Virus record (IMG/VR): IMGVR_UViG_3300044617_000068
Span: 1-53,594 of that record
From: a virus
Strand: one strand, 5' to 3'
DNA length: 53,594 nt
Part shown: one piece after another, positions 1 through 8,459 of the stretch
How positions within the stretch are numbered: position 1 is the first letter of the stretch
How the letters are laid out: every line of letters begins with the position of its first letter
Translations under genes and position numbers: made by a program
Notes under the pieces: generated by a model
The model's input: only the letters and a program-made list of their open reading frames with translations
Databases searched by the model: none
What the model was told of the DNA's origin: nothing

Positions 1-742
1 CCACACCTTGTCCTAATACTTGTTTTACTAATAGTTGAGGAGCAAACTCCATATCACCTGCTAACTCTCTTGCGGCTGCTAATACTGCTTGTGGAGTAGG
101 TTGTAATCTTTTTTCTTCTATATCACGGCGTAGTTTCATAATAAGAGATTGTGCATCATATCCTAAATCTCTAACGCCTTCTTCAAAGTTGCTCATACCA
201 CCTGCTAATACGCCGGCACCTTCTGTAGCGGCTTTATGCTCTAAACTATCTGCTACGCTGTTTAGATAATCGGCGGCAAGCGTGATGTAAGATTGCTGCC
301 AACCCATGAGACCTTCATCTTCTGTGCGATTCTTTAGCATTGCATAGACACGCTGTGCGTCTTTAGCGGCTGCGAATAATTCACTACGGGCCATCTCTAC
401 TTCATGATCTCGGCGATCTTTCCCATGTGGCACGAAACTTTTATCTTTCTTGATGATCTGATCGGGAACCAATATCAAATCTTGTTCTGTGATCTCGTCT
501 TCTTTTAATTCTTTACGAACATCATCTTTAGTCTTTTTGTACTTTGCGAGGAATTCTTTATCTGAAAGTTCCTTTAGATCGATGTCTAATTCTTTCATTT
601 TTCCTTCATAAAAGGGCTTATTTGTTACCTTGCCTTTGAACAGTGAACCTGCTCTTTTCTGTGTCTTACCTATCTTGGCAGGTGCTCCGGGGGCGATTGC
701 TCCGGAAGTAGTCGCGCTTTCAAAAATGTCTGTTATTTTCAT
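1..742 (-). CDS. Partial internal-virion-like protein, 3' end off window
   Basis: The frame is open from an ATG at 742 to the left edge, giving about 247 residues with no stop, so the C-terminus is missing. The first residues, MKITDIFESATTSG, resemble the capsid-targeting peptides of T4 internal head proteins, which end in an (I/L)xE cleavage site. The rest is charged and mostly helical, with a lysine-rich segment followed by long amphipathic helices around residues 120-230. No enzyme motif was seen. A late promoter box at 764-770 and an AGGA ribosome site precede the ATG. Similar proteins are, from memory, common and uncharacterised in aquatic T4-like phages. An internal head protein is an inference from the N-terminus. 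Confidence 0.75.
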   Translation of the reverse strand, partial: MKITDIFESATTSGAIAPGAPAKIGKTQKRAGSLFKGKVTNKPFYEGKMKELDIDLKELSDKEFLAKYKKTKDDVRKELKEDEITEQDLILVPDQIIKKDKSFVPHGKDRRDHEVEMARSELFAAAKDAQRVYAMLKNRTEDEGLMGWQQSYITLAADYLNSVADSLEHKAATEGAGVLAGGMSNFEEGVRDLGYDAQSLIMKLRRDIEEKRLQPTPQAVLAAARELAGDMEFAPQLLVKQVLGQGV

Positions 743-763
743 GACAAAAATCCTAATATAGAG

Positions 764-770
764 TATTTAT
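764..770 (-). promoter_or_regulatory. Late promoter box GATAAATACTC
   Basis: An exact ATAAATA on the minus strand, in the context CTGATAAATACTC, lies 22 bases before the ATG at 742. It matches the T4 late consensus apart from the first base, and leaves room for a leader with an AGGA ribosome site. Confidence 0.7.
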
Positions 771-802
771 CAGATAATCTATACTAGTGCTAGATATGAA
801 AA

Positions 803-818
803 AGCCCCTTTCGGGGCT
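803..818 (-). terminator. Rho-independent terminator after glycosyltransferase
   Basis: A perfect 6-bp stem AGCCCC/GGGGCT closes a GAAA tetraloop (minus-strand reading) and is followed by TTTT. It lies just past the stop codon of the glycosyltransferase gene at 826-828. Confidence 0.75.
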
Positions 819-825
819 CTTTCTA

Positions 826-1713
826 TTATCGGCTGTCGTTGCCGTCTTTGTCTTTGAATGTGAATCCTTGCTGTTTCTTGCTGTCGATATACATAGGACC
901 AACATTGTCGAGTAAGTATTGCTGATTTTCCATACAGAATACATAACTACCACTGTGACGCAATAGCACTCGCTTGTCAACCCAGATACGACCACCAAGA
1001 TCGCGCCAGTTCTCACAGAAAGTCCAATCTTCTGAATAGTAACGATTCTGACGGACTGCTGTATCGAAATATGTCTTTAAGTGCTTGTCATACTTAGGAT
1101 CTAATCCGATATCATTCTTGTACTGCTTCACAGCAGGGTGAGCATTCATCTTTTCAAACACATGCTTCTTCATCAATAAGAAGCCAGTGCCCGCCTTACT
1201 TACTTCCTGCAATCCATCTGGACCTTCTTCTGCACCATCAAAGCCGTTAACTACCCACTTGATAGGCATAGTCTTCATTGGATATAGACCACCAATGACA
1301 TCGACATCGCGGTTCAACAACACTAACAAGTGCCATGGTTCCCAACCGATATCTGCGTCAACAAAGAACAGATGGGTAGCGTCGGGCATGTCGAGGAACT
1401 TCGCTGTGAGCGTGTTACGCGCACGGCTAATCAAACTTTCATTTACCATTGTCTCTAATGTCCAGTCAATACCCAACTGACGGGCAGTATTCGCCCATTT
1501 TATAAAACTCATGAAAGTTGATTCTGTCAACATACCACCGTAACAGGGCATAGCGATATGCACTTTAGTGGTACGCAGGAAATCAACATTCACTTGAATC
1601 TGTTGTTGTCCGGCTTGCTGATTATTCTGATCTGCATTCTGAACAGGCTGTTGCTGTTCTACTATCTCTTGTAACTGTTCTACAGGTACTGTTTTGTCTT
1701 TCTTGTTGGCCAT
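826..1713 (-). CDS. Glycosyltransferase, GT-A fold, DxD motif
   Basis: This 295-residue protein looks like a nucleotide-sugar-dependent glycosyltransferase. After a glutamine-rich low-complexity N-terminus (about residues 10-45) comes a GT-A-like domain opening with VHIAMPCYGG. The metal-binding DxD motif is seen as FFVDADIGW (D119, D121), followed by GGLYPMK. The frame extends upstream to a TTG at 1725, but the ATG at 1713 is preferred because a GAGAGG ribosome site sits immediately before it. It is followed by a terminator and lies next to a nucleotidyltransferase, which suggests modification of a sugar on the virion, DNA or host surface. The acceptor is unknown. Confidence 0.75.
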   Translation of the reverse strand: MANKKDKTVPVEQLQEIVEQQQPVQNADQNNQQAGQQQIQVNVDFLRTTKVHIAMPCYGGMLTESTFMSFIKWANTARQLGIDWTLETMVNESLISRARNTLTAKFLDMPDATHLFFVDADIGWEPWHLLVLLNRDVDVIGGLYPMKTMPIKWVVNGFDGAEEGPDGLQEVSKAGTGFLLMKKHVFEKMNAHPAVKQYKNDIGLDPKYDKHLKTYFDTAVRQNRYYSEDWTFCENWRDLGGRIWVDKRVLLRHSGSYVFCMENQQYLLDNVGPMYIDSKKQQGFTFKDKDGNDSR

Positions 1714-1763
1714 ACATCCTCTCAAAAATGTATAGATATTTACTGCGTGAGAGGTATGTCGAA

Positions 1764-2525
1764 TTATTTTTCTGGCAGATAATCAGCAGATTCGGAAACA
1801 TTCTCTACGGTCTTAGATGCCTCAAATTTCTTCTTAGCACTTTCTAATAACTTAAAGAATTTTTCCTTTTGTTCGGGTGATGCTTCATTGATTAATGGCT
1901 TGATCTTGGCATATAGTGATTTCAAGTCTTCGTTTACAGATGATGTGCCGATAACTTGATCGAACATCTTAATCACAGTCTGAATCAGTTTATTATTGTT
2001 TGCTGCCAATGGATATAGGCTGGCTACGAGTTCTGCCTTACCTTTAGCATCCATAGTTGGCCATGCTTTACGGATCTGTGTAGCACTTGTGATTCCAGGA
2101 CCGAATTCTACTGTAGGTAGATAATCCATATAAGCATGTTTACCGAACGGCTGTAAATCTTTATCGGTATATGGTTGGAAGTATGCAGGGCTACCATCTT
2201 TCTTTGTGCCACCTGGTTTAGGTTGTTCGTTGCGATCCTTCTCGCTACGGACGAAAATAACTATGTCATTTTCAGGATCATAATTCTGTGTGATCTCTTT
2301 GGGCATGAACGGGCTTTTGACTTGTACGAATCTATTAGGATCGACACCTGCTAGTTTTGCTAATTTCTCTTTTAATTCGAAGGGAAAAGGTCTTTCGCTT
2401 TGATCATTAGTAGCCGCTACATAGACATCAGCATCAGGAAAGGCTTTCTTAGCACTTTGGTATAACGCAAAATGTCCTGCATGGAAAGGATGAAAGCCGC
2501 CGGGCATGATGACTATTTTTTTCAT
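1764..2525 (-). CDS. Cytidylyltransferase-like nucleotidyltransferase
   Basis: The 253-residue protein starts with the nucleotidyltransferase signature: GGFHPFHAGH contains the HxGH motif (H15, H18), which binds and positions the nucleotide triphosphate. A second family motif, here ITSATQIR (145-152), corresponds to the ISSTxxR segment of PPAT/CTP-transferases. The C-terminal 90 residues are a charged helical extension. The substrate cannot be told: pantetheine phosphate, glycerol phosphate or a sugar phosphate are all possible. Its start is two bases from the stop of the preceding gene (TGATATG), so translation is probably coupled. The neighbouring glycosyltransferase would fit a sugar-activation role, but that is inference. 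Confidence 0.8.
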   Translation of the reverse strand: MKKIVIMPGGFHPFHAGHFALYQSAKKAFPDADVYVAATNDQSERPFPFELKEKLAKLAGVDPNRFVQVKSPFMPKEITQNYDPENDIVIFVRSEKDRNEQPKPGGTKKDGSPAYFQPYTDKDLQPFGKHAYMDYLPTVEFGPGITSATQIRKAWPTMDAKGKAELVASLYPLAANNNKLIQTVIKMFDQVIGTSSVNEDLKSLYAKIKPLINEASPEQKEKFFKLLESAKKKFEASKTVENVSESADYLPEK

Positions 2526-2526
2526 A

Positions 2527-2913
2527 TCAATAACTCAACTTAACAAAATTAACTACACCGCCTGCAAAATCAACGATCTTGGCGCGCATGTAAACAAAGT
2601 TACCTTCTATATTAGTATAGATGCTTGCGTTGCTTGCGTCATATGTATCACTACCTGTGCTAGCATTTGCGTTCGCTACAAGTTCATAAACTTTGAACCA
2701 TTCAGCATTTGAACTGTTGCTGTTCAAACTTGCTTCAATGACGATATTTGCGCTACATCCAGATAATTTAATATTGACTGTCTGTAGGTCTTGATTGCCT
2801 AGATAGTAAGCGGCAGCTGGTTGTGAGTTACCTGTGACCGTATATACATTGGCAGTACCACCACCGTTATAGGTAGTTTGCGGCAATAATTCAAGTATAG
2901 TTACCTGACTCAT
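2527..2913 (-). CDS. Small beta-rich virion-like protein
   Basis: A 128-residue protein rich in Ser, Asn, Thr, Gly and Val in alternating beta-strand patterns, with almost no charge except near the end (MRAKIVDF). The C-terminus ends in a run of short strands. The composition is typical of phage decoration or fiber-associated proteins, but no family was identified. Its ATG overlaps the TAA of the upstream 55-residue gene (TAATG), so the two are probably translated together from the late promoter at 3102. A late structural role is inferred from promoter and composition only. Confidence 0.7.
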   Translation of the reverse strand: MSQVTILELLPQTTYNGGGTANVYTVTGNSQPAAAYYLGNQDLQTVNIKLSGCSANIVIEASLNSNSSNAEWFKVYELVANANASTGSDTYDASNASIYTNIEGNFVYMRAKIVDFAGGVVNFVKLSY

Positions 2914-3080
2914 TATGCTTTCACCGCTTCAACGACGATACCTTCACCCGCTAATTCTTGGGCTACTTGTTCTAATGCCGCTTGTATCTCTGCGGTCGCT
3001 ATTTCTGCGCTGTCTTTATCGTGGTCTTTGACTATCTTACTGAATTTGATGACAACGACATCTTCTACTATCTTAGCCAT
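2913..3080 (-). CDS. 55-residue conserved-looking small protein
   Basis: A short gene starting with MAKIVEDVVVIKFSKI. A GGAG ribosome site lies five bases before the ATG and a late promoter box lies at 3102-3108. The protein is an N-terminal beta-strand followed by an acidic helix (AEIATAEIQAALEQVAQEL) and a final strand, compatible with a small alpha/beta fold. Its TAA overlaps the next start (TAATG). No function was recognised. The ribosome site, promoter and coupling make it a real gene despite its size. Confidence 0.75.
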   Translation of the reverse strand: MAKIVEDVVVIKFSKIVKDHDKDSAEIATAEIQAALEQVAQELAGEGIVVEAVKA

Positions 3081-3101
3081 AAATACTCCATTCTATCAGA
3101 G

Positions 3102-3108
3102 TATTTAT
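3102..3108 (-). promoter_or_regulatory. Late promoter box GATAAATACTC
   Basis: Minus-strand GATAAATACTC lies 22 bases before the ATG at 3080, with a GGAG ribosome site between. The context is nearly identical to the box at 764. Confidence 0.7.
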
Positions 3109-3113
3109 CAATT

Positions 3114-3806
3114 TTAAGGCTCTTTCTGTAAACTATATGTCTTGGCTAGCATAGACCCGAAAAACATATGTAGTAATGTCAATGTGCTTTCGTCATTGTA
3201 GTCTACATAATAAGAACTATGCAGATAGTTGTACCAAATTCTATGAGTCACGGTCTCATTTACCATGCGCTTCAATGCCGGGCAAATTCGTGCTACATTA
3301 TCATATCTTTCTATGAAAGACTTGATCTCATCCTTGAATCCGTCAGGTACTTTCTTACCCCTGAAAAAAGTCCTATACTTAAATGACGGTTCCTTTTTGA
3401 AATAGATGACATTATTTCCCATTACATCTGCTATGGAAATCTCTAAATTATCATCCAGAATATCTAAAGATTTTAACAATTCTAAGTCATCACTAAAGAA
3501 ACTAATATTATTACCCTGTATTCGTACCATATATTGGTCTTTAGGGGCCGAGCCACGCCAATCGAAATATCGACTTATCTGATCATAATCGATCAAGTCG
3601 ATACGCCTGTTCCAATCAGATGAAATCACTTCTATATAATTAGGAGGTCTTTCTGCCCGCTTGGCCATCTTGGTCTTAAATTCATCTATAGTTTTAGTAT
3701 AGTATGTGTATACTGCACCATGAATTTTACACCTGGCTCGGTATTGATACTTACCGAAAAATAGTGCGTTTCGTTTTTCAGTTACTAACTTCAATGATTC
3801 CATCAT
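3114..3806 (-). CDS. Conserved unknown protein downstream of clpA
   Basis: A 230-residue basic protein with many Tyr, Phe and Arg residues, beginning MMESLKLVTEKRNALFFGKY. The alternative second ATG at 3803 is equally plausible, because AGGGG lies just ahead of both. The start overlaps the 3' end of clpA by 29 bases, so translation is probably coupled. No Walker, nuclease or transmembrane motif was seen. Proteins with a similar N-terminus occur, from memory, in other aquatic T4-like phages without known function. The N-terminal LVTE could also be read as a prohead-protease site, but the overlap with an early-type gene argues against a head role. Confidence 0.7.
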   Translation of the reverse strand: MMESLKLVTEKRNALFFGKYQYRARCKIHGAVYTYYTKTIDEFKTKMAKRAERPPNYIEVISSDWNRRIDLIDYDQISRYFDWRGSAPKDQYMVRIQGNNISFFSDDLELLKSLDILDDNLEISIADVMGNNVIYFKKEPSFKYRTFFRGKKVPDGFKDEIKSFIERYDNVARICPALKRMVNETVTHRIWYNYLHSSYYVDYNDESTLTLLHMFFGSMLAKTYSLQKEP

Positions 3807-6045
3807 CCCCTACTTTCGCCGTTACTTTGTTATTGACAATAAATTCGATATTGTCGTTCACAAGGTTCGCGGTAATGTTGGCATTATTGATTCTTTCAAA
3901 TAGAATCTTTTTACTCAACGGAACACGAATCAACTCATCGATCTTGCGAGCCAACGGTCTAGCACCCATCTTACCATCATATCCCTTCTCAGCCAGATAT
4001 TCGATTACTGGTTCGCTGAGATTCAATGTGATATTATGTTTATCGACCAAGGAAGTTTTTAGTTCATTGGCAAACTTGACAACAATTTTCTTGATCGAAA
4101 GGATGTCCAACTTCTTGAACTTACAAACTTTGTCAAGACGATTTCTAAACTCGGGCTTGAAGAAGTCCTTGAATGCCTTGTCATCTTCACCAGTCTTTTG
4201 CATGTCACCGAAACCGATGTTGTTGCGCTCATTGTCTGCGCTACCGAGGTTACTAGTAAGAATGATGATACAGTTTTTGCAACTAACTTCCTTACCATTG
4301 CTACCAGTGATACGACCTTCATCAAGGATCTGCAAGAAGATATTGAAGATATCTGGATGAGCCTTCTCAACTTCGTCAAACAACAAGATAGCGTGTGGGT
4401 TCTTGCTCAAGTCACTGATCAAGCGTCCACCTTGTACTTGGCTGTCACCGAAACCAACATAGCCTGGTGGAGGTCCGATCAATGCGCTGACAGTATGCTT
4501 CTCGCTATATTCGCTCATATCATATTTGAGCAATGGCATATCAAGATTATTGCTCAACAACTTAGCCAGTTCAGTCTTACCTGTGCCAGTTGGGCCCAAG
4601 AACAAGAAACTTGCTAGTGGCTTAGTCTCGCTATTGATACCTGCAAAACTGACATAGATACGATCTAATACGCTACCGACGGCTTCGTCCTGACCATACA
4701 ACTTATCCTTGACATTGCTTTCAAGATTATTGATGCGATCAAAGTTATCACCGCTCAATTTGTCAGCAGGCACACCAGTATACTTCTCGACCTGTTCAAA
4801 GATCAATTGCTTAGTGATCTCGACATCCTTATTCTCAAGCACACGCTGTTTAGCACAGGCTGCGTCAAGCAAGTCGATGCTCTTGTCAGGATTCTTGCGA
4901 TCATGGATATAACGGCTCGCATTCTCCACCGCGGCTTCGATAGCCTCATCTGTGATCTTGACACTATGGAAGTCATTCAATCGTTCGCTCAAGCCGCGCA
5001 AGATACGAATAGTTGTATCGTTTGTAGGCTCATCGACAGTTACTTTGAAGAATCTACGCATCAATGCACGATCCTTCTCAAAACTCTCATAGAAGTCTTC
5101 CCATGTAGTGCTTGCGATTACCTTGATATTGCCCTTAGTGATAGCAGGCTTGATCATGTTAGCAAAGTCTACGCTACCGTTGCTACTGCTGCCGGCGCTT
5201 TGCATCATATGTGCTTCATCGATGAAGAGGATAGATTTCTTCTTAGTGCTTAATGCTTCAAGCACATTCTTGACCTTCTCTTCAAAGTCGCCGCGATATC
5301 GTGATCCAGCAAGCAAACTGCCAATCTCAAGGCTGTATAGATCATAACCTTGCAAGAAGTTAGGTACTTCTTCATGGATGATGGCTCTAGCGATACCCTC
5401 AACGATAGCAGTCTTACCAACGCCTGGATCACCGACAAGCAAGACATTGCTCTTGAAACGCTTTGCCAAGACATTGATGATATCATCGATCTCTTTATGA
5501 CGACCGATCAATGGTTCTAGTTTATCTTCACGGGCCAATTGCGTGAGATTGATAGTGTATTCTTCAAGGATCTCATCAGCCTGGCTTTCATTGAGTGCTG
5601 TAGCACTCTGACCGCCCTTGTAGTTCTTTTGCCAGTGTGGGAAGAATTCATTTTTAGTCACGCCGTATTTCAACAAGAAATAATGAGCATGACTATTGGC
5701 TTCAGCAACGATGCTCAAATATAAGTCAATCGTAGTTAACTGCCTACGACCAGTGAATAGAACCTGCGTCACGCTACGGTTCAATACACGCTCAATACTG
5801 TTAGTCTTTTTAGGAACTGTGTTTGGATTTTTGCTTTCGATAGCATGAAGGCTGGCAACATATGCCTTGACTTCATCGACCATCATATCAGTATCTACGC
5901 CAAAACTACTTAGACACTTTTTAAAGGGTGTATAAGTGATCAATGCATAGAGCAAATGCTCTGTGGTAACATATTCGTGGTTATGTTCTTTAGCATAAGC
6001 GATTGCTTGCTCAATGATGTTTTCGATTTCTGGTGAATTTTGCAT
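3778..6045 (-). CDS. clpA: ClpA-type AAA+ unfoldase
   Basis: The 755-residue protein unfolds substrates and feeds them to a ClpP peptidase. An N-terminal Clp_N-like domain (1-145) is followed by AAA module 1 with Walker A GDPGVGKT (205-212), Walker B ILFIDEAH (272-279) and pore tyrosine Y250. AAA module 2 has Walker A GPTGTGKT (484-491), Walker B FDEVEKAH (556-563) and pore loop GYVG. There is no coiled-coil middle domain, so it is ClpA-like rather than ClpB/ClpC. The ClpP-docking tripeptide is present as IGF (610-612) in the expected loop before FxPEFRNRLD. Phages rarely bring their own ClpP, so a host ClpP is the likely partner. A late box at 6064 and GAGAGG ribosome site precede it; dnaJ lies directly upstream. 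Confidence 0.95.
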   Translation of the reverse strand: MQNSPEIENIIEQAIAYAKEHNHEYVTTEHLLYALITYTPFKKCLSSFGVDTDMMVDEVKAYVASLHAIESKNPNTVPKKTNSIERVLNRSVTQVLFTGRRQLTTIDLYLSIVAEANSHAHYFLLKYGVTKNEFFPHWQKNYKGGQSATALNESQADEILEEYTINLTQLAREDKLEPLIGRHKEIDDIINVLAKRFKSNVLLVGDPGVGKTAIVEGIARAIIHEEVPNFLQGYDLYSLEIGSLLAGSRYRGDFEEKVKNVLEALSTKKKSILFIDEAHMMQSAGSSSNGSVDFANMIKPAITKGNIKVIASTTWEDFYESFEKDRALMRRFFKVTVDEPTNDTTIRILRGLSERLNDFHSVKITDEAIEAAVENASRYIHDRKNPDKSIDLLDAACAKQRVLENKDVEITKQLIFEQVEKYTGVPADKLSGDNFDRINNLESNVKDKLYGQDEAVGSVLDRIYVSFAGINSETKPLASFLFLGPTGTGKTELAKLLSNNLDMPLLKYDMSEYSEKHTVSALIGPPPGYVGFGDSQVQGGRLISDLSKNPHAILLFDEVEKAHPDIFNIFLQILDEGRITGSNGKEVSCKNCIIILTSNLGSADNERNNIGFGDMQKTGEDDKAFKDFFKPEFRNRLDKVCKFKKLDILSIKKIVVKFANELKTSLVDKHNITLNLSEPVIEYLAEKGYDGKMGARPLARKIDELIRVPLSKKILFERINNANITANLVNDNIEFIVNNKVTAKVGDDGIIEVSN

Positions 6046-6063
6046 AAGCCTCTCTTTTTCAGA

Positions 6064-6070
6064 TATTTAT
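6064..6070 (-). promoter_or_regulatory. Late promoter box AATAAATATC overlapping dnaJ stop
   Basis: Minus-strand ATAAATA lies 18 bases before the clpA ATG. The TAA inside the box is also the dnaJ stop codon (6067-6069). Confidence 0.6.
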
Positions 6071-6840
6071 TTTGCACGATTTCGTAAAATACTATCAATA
6101 ATATCTTGATGTATATTATCAGGAATGTATGGTTTTAGCAAGATGTATTGGTCTCCGTGTGCCGTATTATTAATGATCGGCATTCCGTAACCTGCTAATC
6201 TCACGCTCACATATGGTTGCGTTTTAGGTTTTATACTTACATTTAGTTCTTTTCCTGCTATAGTTTTAAAAATAAAATCGGTACCGGCTAATAGATCCAA
6301 TACACTAATGCTTTGGTTACAGTATAAATCATGACCCCTGCGCTCGAACCTAAGATCGGGCATGATATTGAATGTAGCGACTAAAACACCATTGTTGATG
6401 ACATTATCGAATCGTAATTGGTCACCTTGATTTACCCCTTTGGGTACTGTGATATCGATTATCTTTTTCCCATTCATCAGATTGAGTTCAAGCATTTTGT
6501 TCGTACCGTTGTATGCATCTAACAAACTGATATCGATCTGCGTCCTATACATCTGTTTGTGCATACTTCTAGGACCATGGTGACTGCCAAATATCTGACT
6601 GAATACATCATTGATATTGACTCCGCCGAAATCTTGAAATTGAAAAGGTTGTGCAGGGTTGTCGTATTGTCTGCGCTTTTCTATATCGCCCAATACATCA
6701 TATGCACTTTGTATTTCTTGGAATTTAGCCTTATCTCCGCCCTTGTCAGGGTGATGCTGACTTGCTAATTTACGATAGGCTTTTTTGATTTCGTCAGTAG
6801 TTGCAGTTTTAGCAACACCCAACGTCGCATAATGATCCAT
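6067..6840 (-). CDS. dnaJ: DnaJ-like J-domain co-chaperone
   Basis: A 257-residue J-domain protein. The J-domain spans residues 1-62 with the HPD tripeptide at 30-32 (SQHHPDKGGD), which stimulates Hsp70 ATPase. It is followed by a short linker and two DnaJ C-terminal beta-domains. The zinc-finger (four CxxCxGxG) of canonical DnaJ is absent and the Gly/Phe region is short, so it resembles CbpA/class-B J-proteins, somewhat shorter than the usual 300. The predicted partner is host DnaK, since no Hsp70 is seen here. It lies directly upstream of clpA, so an Hsp70-to-Clp hand-off is an attractive inference. The ribosome site is weak (AAAGAATG). Confidence 0.9.
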   Translation of the reverse strand: MDHYATLGVAKTATTDEIKKAYRKLASQHHPDKGGDKAKFQEIQSAYDVLGDIEKRRQYDNPAQPFQFQDFGGVNINDVFSQIFGSHHGPRSMHKQMYRTQIDISLLDAYNGTNKMLELNLMNGKKIIDITVPKGVNQGDQLRFDNVINNGVLVATFNIMPDLRFERRGHDLYCNQSISVLDLLAGTDFIFKTIAGKELNVSIKPKTQPYVSVRLAGYGMPIINNTAHGDQYILLKPYIPDNIHQDIIDSILRNRAK

Positions 6841-6870
6841 TCTTTATTTTACTTGAACTTAGTATATAAG

Positions 6871-7143
6871 TCAAGCTATGTGGTCTTGGTCACTTTTTGA
6901 ACTGATAGTCCATTTACCCGCAAATTTCTCTAATCCGGTGAATCCTAAACCCGCAATCACTATCCACATCATGCTGTCAAACACACCTTGGGTAACATTA
7001 TAGTCTGTGAACAAGTCTACAAAAAATGCTACCACGCAACAAATAAATGCTATTAATGCTATGACTCTTTTGCTTGATATGGCGTTGTCATCATGACTAT
7101 CACTAAGCATTGATTTAAGATTAGCGAGAACACTTTCCCACAT
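6871..7143 (-). CDS. Two-helix membrane protein, holin-like
   Basis: This 90-residue protein has a charged N-terminus (1-26), a first transmembrane segment around 27-46 (VIALIAFICCVVAFFVDLF), a short loop, and a second around 57-74 (MMWIVIAGLGFTGLEKF), ending in a charged tail. Size and layout fit small phage holins or other inner-membrane proteins of T4-like phages. No endolysin is recognised nearby, so holin is only a possibility. Its ATG lies two bases past the stop of the upstream gene, with a GGCAGG ribosome site. Confidence 0.75.
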   Translation of the reverse strand: MWESVLANLKSMLSDSHDDNAISSKRVIALIAFICCVVAFFVDLFTDYNVTQGVFDSMMWIVIAGLGFTGLEKFAGKWTISSKSDQDHIA

Positions 7144-7144
7144 A

Positions 7145-7684
7145 TTATAGACCTGCCTTGTTCATATAGTCTTTGATTTCCATGTCGATGTCAGTATATA
7201 CCTTCTTGTTAGGTAAACCTGCGATCTGTCTCATCTCGTTCAACTCTTCGTCTTCGCCTTTTTCTCTCTCATATTCTCTAGGATTCAATATGATGACTTG
7301 TTTTAAAACATCTCCATCGGCGTCATATTCTTCATCATCGATTTTCAACACATAATCCTTAACATCTCTGTCAGTAAGTGTCTCTAAATCTTTTAATATT
7401 TGAACGATCTTTTCAGGAACATTTGATCTGCGTTTCATCTCAACGAACACTAACCATTTACCTGGTTCTACTTCACCGTCACTAACGCTAGCATCTAAAA
7501 TATAATCGTAACCGATCTCAAGCCAAGAAACTAAATCTTTGGCTGCTTCTTTATTTTTTAATATAAAGGTAAGTGTGACGATCTGACTATCTTCTCCCAT
7601 CTTAGCCGCATATTCATCCACTGATACTTTAGGATCAATCTGACCTTTCATATCATGATAATCTAAACCTTCGTTGAGTCTCAT
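7145..7684 (-). CDS. Conserved virion-associated unknown (179 aa)
   Basis: The chosen start is ATG 7684 (MRLNEGLDYHDM), which has an AAGGA ribosome site seven bases away; the open frame runs on to 7801 but would then overlap the upstream gene by over 100 bases. The protein is acidic and alpha/beta, with a segment TFILKNKEAAKDLVSWLE and a charged C-terminal tail ending in EIKDYMNKAGL. From memory, homologues accompany head and neck genes in marine T4-like phages and are annotated as hypothetical or structural. No catalytic motif is visible. Confidence 0.75.
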   Translation of the reverse strand: MRLNEGLDYHDMKGQIDPKVSVDEYAAKMGEDSQIVTLTFILKNKEAAKDLVSWLEIGYDYILDASVSDGEVEPGKWLVFVEMKRRSNVPEKIVQILKDLETLTDRDVKDYVLKIDDEEYDADGDVLKQVIILNPREYEREKGEDEELNEMRQIAGLPNKKVYTDIDMEIKDYMNKAGL

Positions 7685-7694
7685 AATCGTTTCC

Positions 7695-8279
7695 TTAGGC
7701 AGTCGGTATTGCCGCGTCCGCACCTGAAGGAGCATTTTGATCGTCAGTATTCTGAACTCCTTCTTTATCCAAGTCCTCACTATATGCGTCATCAAGTTCA
7801 TTGAGGTCTATAGTGCTACCTGCTAAGTCGATGCTACCCTCTTTGATGTCATCCATCAAGGACATTGGAATAGTGATCTTAACAAGCCAGACTTTTCTTT
7901 TGACACCTTTTGGATAATTTGTTCCAGGAACTAGATCGTCATAGTTCTTTACTTCTACCGGAACCTTGATCTCAGTCTCTTGCCACTTGACATCACAATT
8001 TACTGCCCATAATCTTTTTACGGCTCTTGGGTCGGGCATCAATTTATAAGGCCACATGAAAGTGCAAGTGACATCGTATTTGCCGACTTCTGGACCATCT
8101 ACCAACTCTCCTATTAACCAGTTCTTGAAAGCGTAGATATCACATTCATCTAAAACTCGTTCAAAGTCTAGTAGGATAGACATAGAACCATCGCTAGTCA
8201 TCACACCTTTTACAGTGTCGATGATACTAACGAAATCTATGCTGTCAAACCATTTGTCGGCTATGTTATTCTGGGTCAT
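7695..8279 (-). CDS. Conserved virion-associated unknown (194 aa)
   Basis: A 194-residue protein starting MTQNNIADKWFDSIDF, with a globular part containing MSILLDFERVLDECDIYAF and CTFMWPYKLMPDPRAVKR, then a disordered acidic C-terminus rich in Asp, Ala and Gly. The MPDP...R segment and general layout recur, from memory, in unknown proteins near the head genes of cyanophages and pelagiphages. It is probably structural, but no role can be assigned. The late promoter box at 8284 is only four bases from the ATG, with no ribosome site, suggesting a leaderless mRNA. Confidence 0.75.
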   Translation of the reverse strand: MTQNNIADKWFDSIDFVSIIDTVKGVMTSDGSMSILLDFERVLDECDIYAFKNWLIGELVDGPEVGKYDVTCTFMWPYKLMPDPRAVKRLWAVNCDVKWQETEIKVPVEVKNYDDLVPGTNYPKGVKRKVWLVKITIPMSLMDDIKEGSIDLAGSTIDLNELDDAYSEDLDKEGVQNTDDQNAPSGADAAIPTA

Positions 8280-8283
8280 ATTG

Positions 8284-8290
8284 TATTTAT
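8284..8290 (-). promoter_or_regulatory. Late promoter box adjoining start codon
   Basis: GATAAATAC on the minus strand ends four bases before the ATG at 8279. Transcription would begin at or next to the ATG. No Shine-Dalgarno sequence is present. Confidence 0.6.
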
Positions 8291-8370
8291 CTTACTATAT
8301 AGGGATTATCAAGGATTTACTGCTTTGAGTACAGCATTATATTTATCCCCTGAGTGTGAGTAAAGTGTAT

Positions 8371-8428
8371 GATATATTATACATAAAACGGTCCTTAAAT
8401 ACTCAAGAGATAGCGATATGTTATCTCT
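8371..8428 (+). promoter_or_regulatory. phoH upstream region: AT-rich -10 and leader hairpin
   Basis: The 180-base gap between divergent genes holds a possible plus-strand -10 (TATTAT 8375-8380 or TATACA 8378-8383) without a convincing -35. The leader then has an inverted repeat AGAGATA (8406-8412) / TATCTCT (8422-8428) around a 9-base loop, and an AGGAGA ribosome site. The promoter assignment is weak; the inverted repeat is exact. Confidence 0.4.
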
Positions 8429-8459
8429 ATCTCTAACTTAACATACAGGAGATTTACGC

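Noticed and set aside
826-1725. Longer glycosyltransferase frame starting at 1725
   Set aside because: The first codon is TTG with no ribosome site; ATG 1713 has GAGAGG directly before it.
3079-3085. Plus-strand ATAAATA at the 55-aa start codon
   Set aside because: It arises from the ATG and ribosome-site spacing on the minus strand, and no plus-strand gene follows.
4059-4379. Second minus frame inside clpA
   Set aside because: Overlaps the intact ClpA frame, which carries full motifs across this interval.
7684-7801. N-terminal extension of the 179-aa gene
   Set aside because: It would overlap the upstream gene by over 100 bases; ATG 7684 has a well-spaced AAGGA.
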